The position numbers were made by a program, and so were the translations under genes. The notes under the pieces were generated by a model. That model did not search any database, was not told the origin of the DNA, and saw only the letters and a list, made by a program, of their open reading frames with translations. This document shows, piece after piece, positions 55,459 to 64,000 of a stretch of DNA of 64,000 nt. The DNA lies in NCBI RefSeq assembly GCF_030272615.1, contig NC_081405.1:311195235-311259234 (forward strand), read 5' to 3'. How positions within the stretch are numbered: the first letter of the stretch is position 1; the number at the start of each line of letters is the position of its first letter. The DNA is from Cryptomeria japonica. Lineage: Eukaryota > Streptophyta > Pinopsida > Cupressales > Cupressaceae.

Positions 55459-56624
55459 TATAGAGAAATTATTTGAAGTAGCGCTTGAAGACTATGATGC
55501 TGAAAGACTGAAAACATGAAACTACAAGATGAGTTGAATTTTACAAAGGATGAACTAAATTCTGCAAAGGAATTCATTCTTACTTTACAAGAGAGGTTGT
55601 CATCTTCACAAGACAAAAGAAAGGAACTCCTACAAAATCAGGATGATGAAGAGAATAATGCCCTTTAGGAATAATGTCAGAAGCCGAGTCAGGAGAATGG
55701 TGCCGCAGAGAATGAAATGCAAGCCCTAACCATGAGGATGTCCAAAGAGATTTAAGACCGGAAGAAGAATGAATAAAATGTTGCCAAATCTCTGAAAGAT
55801 AGATATGAAGAATGTATTAGGTTGACACATGAGAATGATATGTTGAGAACTGAATTGGTGCAATCCCAAAACAATGAGCAAGAATTGGAAAGAATGATGA
55901 GAGTCCTAAGAGGAGATCTGGTTGCTGCAAATGAATACAAAGACAAGTTTAAGGCCAATTCTACAAATCTTGATGAATTATTGAAGGATTAAAGGCACAA
56001 ATTAGACACTAGAGGTCTTAAATTTGAGCATGGAGAAAGCTCTAGTACTGCAAATCAAGATGATGCATCCAATCAGAAGAACAATCAAGATAATCTTCGA
56101 GTACACTGGAACCAGAGATCATCAGTAAGGAAACCCAATGCACAAAAATTTAATGTTAGATGCTTTATTTGCAATAAGTTTGGTCATATGGCAAGTCAAT
56201 GCAGAAATAGAGTTAATCAGACTAATAATTCCGGTACCAGTCAGTGTTTCAATTGCAAAAAGTATGGTCATAGGACAACAAATTATAGAATGAATTTGAA
56301 ATATCATGCATGTGGAAATTTTGGGCATATGGCTAATAAATGTAGGTCAAGAAATGATCAAGGTTACAATAAGGCAATTCAAAAGAACAATGTCACTTGC
56401 TATGGCTGCAAAAAACTAGGACACATTGCTAAATTTTGTAGAAGAAAGAATATACCGATAGGAAATGATGAGAAGGGAAAACAAAGGTTGATGATATCCG
56501 GAAAGAGCATGAGAAGAAGTGGGTTAGAAAGTCTAAGGATCAACTGGCTGAAGCAAATACCCCAGTTACTCAACCGACAGAGCAAAATGCTTTTGCATCG
56601 GTAGGAAACTCATCTGGTAACTAA
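55459..56624 (+). pseudogene. N2 gag (coiled coil and four zinc knuckles)
   Basis: Continues from 28490 after C3: TATAGAG... gives IEKLFEVALEDYDAERLK, matching N1. A long coiled-coil region with stops and a 2-nt deletion near 55515 runs to about 56000. Four knuckles follow: CFICNKFGHMASQC (56162-56203, intact), CFNCKKYGHRTTNY (last Cys lost), YHACGNFGHMANKC (first Cys lost) and CYGCKKLGHIAKFC (intact). The C-terminus reads SVGNSSGN with a stop at 56622-56624, in a frame shifted from the knuckles near 56490. About 390 codons. Confidence 0.87.
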
Positions 56625-57004
56625 GGCATTAGCCTTAAGGGGAGGAAAATTGATGACAGATCTTGCATTACCCTCAGTAGTGGTCTAAAAGCTTATTTTA
56701 GACATAAGAGAAATCAGTCTGAAGATTTACCGACATAGATATGATGGATCTTGAATCTGGTATGATATGGTGGCAAGCATTTATGTCAATGAGGAATTAG
56801 GGTTTCACATGTTAAAAGGAAAAAGTGATTCATTTTTCTTCACCAAGAATTCAGAGGGAAGCAAAGTGAGTTGAAGGCGATTCAGAGAGATCTTGAGCAT
56901 TTCTAGGCAAATTCTAGTGCATTTAGAGCGATTCTTCAAGAACTTTTCATCGACAAAGTTTAAAGGTATTTTTGAGTTTTTGAGCTATCTTTTTAAAAAT
57001 TGCA
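56625..57004 (+). other. N2 gag-ORF2 spacer
   Basis: A 380-bp non-coding spacer beginning GCATTAGCCTTAAGGGGAGG, matching the N1 spacer start. It ends with GCGATT repeats (GAAGGCGATTCAGAG, TTAGAGCGATTCTTCAAG) and TTTTCATCGACAA, both also in N1. Confidence 0.6.
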
Positions 57005-60000
57005 ATGACTTTTGGATCTACACCTGCTTTGGCAGATGTTGCTACTCATGTTGTGGTTGATATCAAGGATATTTCACACCCAATATTTAAGAATTGCCCT
57101 CAGATTGTGAAGGTTGATGATTCAATCGATACATTTTCTAGGGTTTCCAATGGCATTCTTTATGTTGAGGATGTCAGACCTTACAGTCACTGCACTTTGG
57201 AGGAATTGGGCTCATCTAAGATGAAATCCATGTATATGAAAACATTATTGGATAAGAGTGGTGTAATCAAACCGGAATTCAAACATTTGAAGGATCAAGG
57301 GTTTATAGATATTTAAGAGATGCCTGAATTTGATGATGAGATCATTCGATATGTATTGAGATGTGTTCATGGTGAGTTTATATGGATAGATCAACCTCAT
57401 AAAATCACTAAGGATTCCATTTGGGAAATCACTGGTTTACCCCAGGTTGGTCAGAGACTGGATAAGAAGAAAATCTCAAACAATGAAATCAACAAGTTAA
57501 TCGGTGCCACGTTCGACAATTAGTCTATGAGGATCAACACAATTAGAGATAAGGATGTGTAATTTTCTAGCATGGTTATTGGGTATAAGGTAACTCAATC
57601 TAACCAATTGAACTCTGTTTCTAGCTCCTGTATCTACTGTGCACACAAGATGAACAAGGAAAATGAGAAATATGATCTTTGCCAGTGGATGTATGATGAA
57701 TTAATGTTGAATCTTGGGAAAATAAAAGGTGAGAGGAAAGGTGTATTTCAATATGGTAATCTTATTGTTTGCCTGATGTTATTCTTTCTCAATGAGACCT
57801 TGAGATCTAGTAAAAGGAAATGGGTCTTTGACATTTTGGTAGGGAAGCAAATCAAGGATGCCTTAAGAAGCCTAGGATAGGACAAAGAATCCACCTTATG
57901 GGGATATTTCAAGGCTTTTCAGAAGGCAATGAAACAAAGGGAGAGAGTGCCAAAGCATATTGTTGATAAATATTCTACTGAAAATTGTTTTATAGTCAGG
58001 AAATATGAAACTCTAATGGAAGCAGTGCAGCCAAGGAAGATATGGATAACTGAGATGGGATATGAAGTTGATGTAGAGATCTTGGATCTATATGCCAAGA
58101 CACTTATAGATGCCCCAGTAGATGAGACAGAAAAGAACTTTGGGACAACAAAGCAAAAAAAACTTGACATTCAAATTAGGTTCAATAAGAAGAAGAGGGA
58201 AGGACAAATAAAGAAGGTAGGACAAACTGTGGAGAAAATGTCTAGTGAAATCAAGAAGATCATTGGGCTAGTGGTGTCATCTTCTATGACAGCAGTTCAG
58301 GCCTCACCGATAGTAGAAACCGGCAAAGTTGTGATGAAAAAGAAGAAATCAGAAACCTTTATTGCCCCTATTGCTTCCGGATTTGAAACTGAAGATGAAC
58401 CACCTAAGATTCCCAAAATTTACATGAGAATTCAAAGGAAGAATCCCGAGGAAGGAAAGCAGTAGAAAACCAAAGTCACCCCTTCGAGAACTCATATGCA
58501 ACCTTTGAAGGAGAGGAAGCCTATAGAGAAGAGGAAACTGGTTAAATAATCAGTTCCCACTCCTGGAAAGAAGAAGAAATTAGATTTAGATGTGGCTCTT
58601 GAATCTGGTAAAAGTGTTAAAGTTATCCCTCCTTTATCTATAGATGAATTGGTAGATCAGATTACTAAGGGTGAAATTTTGAGTAATATTTAATATTACT
58701 ATTTACATATGGATGATAAAGAACAAAAGGAGATTGAGGAAGCAATTTTGCTATATTTAGATATATATAAGAAAGCCTGAATTGAGATAGAAAAATAGAT
58801 ACCGACAAAATTGTATAACAAATTAGATGCTAGGAGATTATCTGCAATTGAGGAAGATAATCATATAAAGGTTCAGGAATTGTTGACTATTTGTGGTGCA
58901 ATTACTGAGCAAATAAAATAATTTTCTGAAGTAGACATAGGCATGTTAGCTTAATGGTGGGTAGAGTAAATGAAATAGTTAAAGAAACTCATGAGGCTTG
59001 GGTAAAATTATTTATTGATAAACCAAATTTATTTATATCACCGGAAGTTCCTCCCAAGTCTAACATTCCAGACATCCTAGTTGATGCTAAGGGTAAAGGT
59101 ATATTAGGTGAGGATCCACCAGTTTTGGATAAGAAATTAACTATGGATATTCCTTCGGTAGTCACAAATATACAGGTTATAGAGGATAAATCGATAGATA
59201 TTGAGGATAATCTTCCTTTGGTTATTGATGTAGATAAAATTGAGATTCATGATGTAGCAATAGAAGAAATAAATGCACCAAGTGGCAAAGTCACCGATGC
59301 CGAGCAGAAGGTAGAGGAGAAAGACCATGAACAAACTGAAGTCAGGGTACAAGCACTATCATCTGTTGTTAGTCCCTCATTGTTGGCACTTGACACATCC
59401 GGTCAAGTAGATTTTAGACATTTTGAGAAAAAGAACATTTAACAGTTGTTTGTTGCAGCTCAAAAGATTATGAAGGAAGGATTTGAAGATAAGCAAGTGA
59501 TTGAGCAAGCCATTCTAGTTTTGCAGTAGCTTGCACCAGATTACAAGATTACTAAGGTTGCTAGCCCTTCTGAAAAGTGAAAAGGTTTGATTGAACACAT
59601 TGCCAAGGAGTTCTGAACTCTTCAACAATTGTCAAACCAACAATTGGTGGAGAGGTACAAAGAAGCTAGGAAGGTCATTTGTGACAACATGATTACATCA
59701 GACAAGGCGAAGCTGACAAAAGAATTGACAAGGATTGATGAAGCACTTCATCAATGTAGCAGTATTTACCAGTCTTGCACTAACACAACTAAATTAATGA
59801 CAAACCTGTAAGTTAAAATAAAAGTGGCTAAGGTTAAGTTAGAGCATATTGCAAATAATTTTGATGGTACTCAGTCATTGACCAACACTGTTGATGGTCA
59901 AATTTTGGTTTCAGAATCAGAGATTTCATCTTTGGAGAAGGATATGGACAGGTTAATCTGGTGGGCCAGAGAATTGAGAGGTTTGGTCAGTCCCCAACTT

Positions 60001-60200
60001 AACACCTTATTACTTCATAAAAAGGAATGTATAGAATAGATGAATAAGCCCACACCGACGACATTAACAGAGGAAGAACTACATGCATGCATTCTTAATG
60101 GGTTTGTATCAATTTTGGGAACATTGAAAACCAGTTGGGATACTTGGTATTTTTGTAGAGTGCTTACCCGGATATATTCAAGTACATCAAGATCTTGTAA
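57005..60200 (+). pseudogene. N2 ORF2, family-specific protein of unknown function
   Basis: The best preserved ORF2 copy: start MTFGSTPALADVATHVVVDI at 57005, end FKYIKIL with stop at 60198-60200, about 1065 codons. Landmarks: HPIFKNCPQIVKVDDSIDTF; RVSNGILYVEDVRPYSH; EFIWIDQPHKITKDSIWEIT then GLPQVGQ; QLNSVSSSCIYCAHKMNKEN; YGNLIVCLMLFFLNETL; LWGYFKAFQKAMKQRERVPK; ETLMEAVQPRKIWITEMGYE and VDVEILDLYAKTLIDAP; basic middle; EEAILLYLDIYKKA; acidic variable region; and a C-terminal coiled coil ending RELRGLVSPQLNTLL. Stops near 57314, 57521, 57559, 57878, 58463, 58548 and several later. A possible distant link between the ITGLP segment and PMD-like folds is only a guess. Confidence 0.82.
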
Positions 60201-60447
60201 TCACAATTTTGATTCCATTCTTTTGTACAAGATTTCATTCATTTATTATTTTCCTTGACTTTGGCATTGTTGTCAAAGGGGGAGAGGTTGGACGTGAAAA
60301 ATGTTAAGGGATATAAGAAGTAATGTATAGCTCAGGGGGAGCAACTTTCTGAGATCAGTTTTGGGAAGTTTGTGGACAAGAACCAAAACAACACTTCAAT
60401 GATTCATTTTTCACATGAGTGTTGCCATCAATGCCAAAGGGGGAGAT
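60201..60447 (+). promoter_or_regulatory. N2 3' untranslated region with several purine tracts
   Basis: Tracts at about 60274-60285 (CAAAGGGGGAGA), 60334-60341 (CAGGGGGA within GCTCAGGGGGAGCA) and 60436-60447 (AAAGGGGGAGAT, next to the LTR). The stretch just before the LTR (GAGTGTTGCCATCAATGCCA) is identical in N1, a much higher match than the surrounding DNA. Confidence 0.8.
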
Positions 60448-61346
60448 TGTTGGCAGTAGACACTCATCCGGGCTTTTGGTGTTGTCATTGATGGAAACAC
60501 ACATCATTTTGGGTTGGATACTTATCTGGTACTCACCGGTATTCTTGGTTTAACATCCGACATGCAAGGGAAACCGACAAACTAGGAATCAACATTTGGA
60601 GGCCAAAAAAGGAGATTGATTGGGCAAAGGTTAAAGAGGCAATGATCATGAAGATTAATGATTATATTTTTGTCTAGACCAACATGTAATTACTTTGTAA
60701 TATGATTGTAAGCCGACATAAGGCATTCATGTTTATTCTTGTAAGGGTATATAAGTTAGTCCGGTTAGGTCTTTTTTGACAGAGAGGTGTGATAGGTTAC
60801 ACGATATTATGTGAGTGAGATCTTAATCGATAGAATGTGAATGTAATGATCTATAGTTGATCTTGGTAGTTTTTGAAAAGGATTGGAGAGTGAATTAGGT
60901 TACCAGTAAGGAAGGAGGCAATATTAACCAGTACAGTCAGAGTATAAAGTGGAACTCATCCAACATACTAGATGCATATTTTGAGTTTAGTTTTTTGTTT
61001 GTAATTCAGTATTTTGGATCTATAGTTAGTGAGGCTCCTTTGTGATGAGCAATATGCTCTAAGAAGTGTGCCTTCTTGCATGTGCAGGCTGCTCATGTAA
61101 TATTTATTCATTTGGCCAGTGGATAGATATTGTGGGTCACCAATCCCATCGTGGTTTTTCCTCTTTGAGCTTTTCCATGTATAAATCTCTGTGTTATGGT
61201 GTTGATCTCTGTGGTTGTAGTATTATCACTTGTTATTTTCTTTTATGCATACCAATTACTGAATTGTTTTGTTAATAAGGTTAAAATTAATCATACCGGT
61301 AGAACACTGATTCACCCCTCCCTCTTAGTGTTCTTGGATTCCAATA
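60448..61346 (+). repeat. N2 3' LTR
   Basis: 899 bp partner of 27522-28421; starts TGTTGGCAGTAGACACTC, ends GGATTCCAATA (CCAACA expected). The conserved block is at about 61118-61183. Confidence 0.93.
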
Positions 61347-63541
61347 GGCTCAACTCTCATATATTTCAGATCTATCACATCAACCTGATCAGCTAGGTGT
61401 CCTTTCAGATTATAAGGTTTATCAGTTTTAGGATCATCTCCTAGGGATGACATGCCTATGACTTCTAGAATAGAGTTTTGAGAATCTTCCTGAGATTTGT
61501 TAGGCACTACCTAATATTGATTCTCTGATAGAATTTCTCTCAAAATCTTATTAGTTTCATTATAGGCTTCATCATTCTTACGAATCATTATTTTGTTCAC
61601 TCTTTCATTTCTCTTGAATTTTTCCTTATTTTTCTTAAGAATTTCGTTAGCTTCTGCCTAAGCAATCACCGAAAAGAGTTGAAATAGTAGATATTCTATT
61701 ATTGTTTCTTCCTATATCCTAGCTATTTATTTCCTCATGTCAATAAGGTCATACAAACTTCTAGGAATCTTAGACATTATTTCAATAAGAGCTCTATTCT
61801 ACTTATTCAAATATTCAACAATTGCTTTCTCTAGGGTTCTCTGGCCAACATCATCTAACAACTTATAATATTTAGAAATAAGTTTAAGGTTACCTTCCTT
61901 GATGATGGATTCCTTAACCTTTCTTACAATCATACCGGATTTATCTGACTTGGTCTTCTTGTTGGGCTTCTCTTCACCAAATTATTTCTTTTAGACAACT
62001 CTAGTAGCTTTAGCACTCTTCTGTACTTCCTTAACAACATCATCAGATTCAGTTTCTTCTTCATCAATAGAAGCTACCATATAAGCTCTAGATGGTTTCT
62101 CTGGCTTCCTCTTCCCAATGCCACCAAATAGCTTGATTTGAGATTTAACAGGTTTAGCAAGTTTTTGAGCACCGAAGGAAAGTGCAACACTCCTTGACTG
62201 CCTGGTCTTAGGTGAAGAGGCTTCCAGTTTAGCCTTCTTTGGCTTTACCATATCTTCTTCTTTCAAGATTTTATTCTCTCTGGCTCTCCAAAATGCTTCC
62301 TTGGTGATCCCCATTCTTTTTTCTAGTTTCTCTGCCTCCTTTCCTACCTTCTTCTGAATTTTAGGCTTCTTGAACTTAGTGTGTAAGTCCAAGGTCCTCT
62401 CCTTTTAAGTTCCAAACCTTTCCTCTAATGTTTCCATCGGTTTGCTCAATAAGTGCTGAGCATATTTATCAACAATATTTACTTCAACCTCATACCCCAT
62501 GGGCATGATCCATGAAGTTCTTGGTTCCACAACTTCCATAAGACACTAGTCAGTATCAACCATAAAAGAGATTGTATTCTCATATTTCTCCACTATCTCC
62601 TTAGGAATTTTCTCTCTGCTCTGCATCATGATTTGAAAGGTTTTGATGTATCCCCATAGAACACCATTCTGGACTTTTGAGTCTCTGAGACCTTGAAGTG
62701 CTTCATTTATTTATACTGTCACTGGCCTATCATAGGCCCACTGATCTTTTCCAACTCCTAGAATCTCATTCATGAAATAGAAGTATAAGCAAATAATCAA
62801 GGTTCCAAATTTAAATAAATGCTTCTTATCTTGTTTGATTTTATTCAACTTTATCAATAGCTCACTCTAGAGCATCTCACATAGGTAATATTTCTTATCT
62901 TCCTTCAATATCAGATAGGCTACATAGATGGCCATATTGGATATTGAGTTTTCTCAGCTAGAATGATATATTTTGTATTCCATCACCATTGATGCAAACC
63001 AGACATCATATTCAATAATATCATTGATTGTCATCTCACTTTTGTCAAATTGGGAATCGGTTGCCTTTGTTACCATCTAGTTCTTAACATTCCTCAAGGC
63101 TGGCACCTCATCAACTAAGATCAAACAAGTTACGACCTTAATTGCACTTTGGGTAATTTTGTAGGGTTTGTCAAGCCACCTAAATTCATCATGCATTCTA
63201 CTTAAGATATACCAAACCCACTCTGGTTCATCGAATACCGAAAAGTAGACAAATTGTGCGAAACCCTTCTCCTCAAGTGACTTAAATTCTAGTTTCAGGC
63301 TTCCCATTCTGTCTATCATGTGCTCTATGTAAAGTTTTAGCATTTGGACATCCTTGAGCTCCTCAATGCTATAGTGAATGTAAACCCTAATGTCCTCCAC
63401 ATGCAATAATTTGTACGAGATTGATGAAAATGCATCGTTTGGATCATCTTCCATGGACTTATAAGGATATTTCTTGAAATTAGGTCTAGTCCTTCCAGTA
63501 ACATCTACTACCAATGGGGTTGCAATACCAAGAGATTCCAT
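61347..63541 (-). pseudogene. N3 ORF2, N-terminal part
   Basis: Starts near 63541 with MESLGIATPLVVDVTG; an upstream in-frame ATG at 63562 is possible but the N1 and N2 starts favour 63541. Landmarks in order: RPNFKKYPYKSMEDDPNDAF, LLHVEDIRVYIHYSIEEL, EFRWLDKPYKITQSAIK (the GLP of the other copies is lost), FKFGTLIICLYFYFMNEIL, LWGYIKTFQIMMQSREKIPK, CLMEVVEPRTSWIMPMGYEV and VNIVDKYAQHLL, FGT, then a basic region KPKIQKKVGKEAEKLEKRMG and an acidic patch DEEETESDD. Stops near 63077, 62955, 62717, 62549, 62405, 61990 and beyond. It is far more divergent from N1/N2 than they are from each other, yet collinear. Confidence 0.82.
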
Positions 63542-63970
63542 ACCCAAAAATTTAATTTTCAAACTGAAAAAGTGTCAACCAATAAATACCTTTCAATGAG
63601 ATGCAAGATTGCACAATAAATCTTCTTTTTTCTCCAAATCTCTGGAAATTTTTCTTCACCGTGCTCTTTTGCTCTCTTTCTTTGAATGTAAAGTGAGAAA
63701 TGAAAAGGTAATTTGCCTTTTATTCATTACATTACTTTTAGGTATAATAAATTTCCTTAACACTAATCTTCTAGATACCTTGCATATAGGTAGATTATCT
63801 AGAAATATTTTATGAACCTTCAGACTTGCTTGAATTCTTCTGGAGATCCATCAATAAGATCTGTAATCATGAAACATGCCTATGTAAGCTTCTAGATTTA
63901 GGCACATATCATAAATAGGGGGTTTGTAAAATATTCATTATAGCTTCCCCCAAGGTTGTATGCCTTAGGT
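63542..63970 (-). other. N3 gag-ORF2 spacer
   Basis: About 430 bp with no ORF on the minus strand. Just after the gag stop it has CCTAAGGCATACAACCTTGG, comparable to the CCTTAGGGG-type start of the N1 and N2 spacers. Confidence 0.55.
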
Positions 63971-64000
63971 CTAGTTACCGGATGTCGTTCCAGCACCAAA
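63971..64000 (-). pseudogene. N3 gag C-terminus (partial)
   Basis: The last codons read FGAGTTSGN with a stop at 63971-63973, like the SGN/TGN-stop ends of N2 and N1 gag. The rest of gag lies beyond the window. Confidence 0.6.

Larger units (their letters stand above)
27522..61346 (+). mobile_element. N2: non-autonomous LTR element with gag and ORF2
   Basis: LTRs 27522-28421 (900 bp) and 60448-61346 (899 bp). Exact target duplication GGCTC at 27517-27521 and 61347-61351. Contains Copia C3 (28501-55453). Without C3 it is 6867 bp and has the same layout as N1: primer site, four-knuckle gag, spacer, ORF2, several purine tracts. It lacks all enzyme domains. It inserted into N3 ORF2. Confidence 0.95.
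23319..64000 (+). mobile_element. B1: LTR retrotransposon, left end only
   Basis: The 5' LTR (23319-24483), primer site and gag start are visible up to 25149, where N3 inserts. The rest of B1 should lie to the right of N3, beyond the window. B1 gag has a single knuckle-like motif and a separate coiled coil, so it is a different family from N, yet its LTR shares the conserved block. Enzyme content cannot be judged. Confidence 0.7.
25150..64000 (-). mobile_element. N3: divergent family N element, partial
   Basis: The 3' LTR (25150-26268) and complete ORF2 are in the window; gag and the 5' LTR lie beyond 64000. N2 splits it at 27521/61347. ORF2 in N3 has the same length and landmarks as in N1 and N2 but is clearly more divergent, and its LTR differs more, so N3 is a separate subfamily. 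The left flank is ATTCT (25145-25149); its partner is outside the window. N3 inserted into B1 gag. Confidence 0.85.

Overview
This window is intergenic DNA from a large, repeat-rich plant nuclear genome. It consists almost entirely of old LTR retrotransposons inserted into one another. I find no intact host gene and no tRNA or rRNA gene. A gymnosperm, probably a conifer, is my best guess (inference: long decayed elements, very long LTRs, plant-type Copia and Gypsy families, initiator-Met primer sites). Nearly every reading frame is interrupted, so coding entries are mostly pseudogenes. Element names used below are mine.

Layout. Old background HR (1-2004, 6949-7867, 22836-23318) carries a LINE-type RNase H fragment and a decayed plus-strand ORF. 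Copia element C1 (2005-6948, minus) splits that ORF. Non-autonomous element N1 (7868-22835, plus) follows. It is interrupted by Copia element C2 (9783-16816, minus), which sits in its gag gene, and by solo LTR S1 (21440-22443) in its 3' LTR. From 23319 to the end is a five-level nest. B1 (plus, from 23319) contains N3 (minus, from 25150 to beyond the window). N3 contains N2 (27522-61346, plus). N2 contains Copia C3 (28501-55453, minus, same family as C1). C3 contains a 4.17-kb LTR-like unit L1 (30630-34800) and Gypsy-type G1 (35436-51111, plus). Exact 5-bp target-site duplications support C2 (GTTAT), S1 (ATCCT), N2 (GGCTC), C3 (ATGAG) and L1 (ATCTT). C1 and G1 have 4 of 5 matches, N1 has none, and B1 and N3 cannot be checked because their right ends lie outside the window.

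The most interesting content is family N (N1, N2, N3). After removing nested insertions, N1 and N2 are 6.92 and 6.87 kb. Each has LTRs of about 0.9 kb, an initiator-Met primer site, a coiled-coil gag with four CCHC zinc knuckles, a spacer of about 375-430 bp, and a second ORF (ORF2) of 3189, 3196 and 3205 nt in N1, N2 and N3. ORF2 is unlike any retrotransposon enzyme I know, and the three divergent copies keep its length and motifs. No protease, integrase or reverse transcriptase is present. LTR motifs, primer site and repeated polypurine tracts are shared with the enzyme-coding Copia C2, which suggests C2-like elements mobilise family N (inference).

G1 is a second unusual element. It has gag, an aspartic protease and a G-patch, then no polymerase. 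Instead it has several kb of non-coding DNA and an antisense ORF resembling the plant mobile domain (PMD) family. Insertion order from nesting: HR before C1 and N1; N1 before C2 and S1; B1, then N3, then N2, then C3, then L1 and G1.
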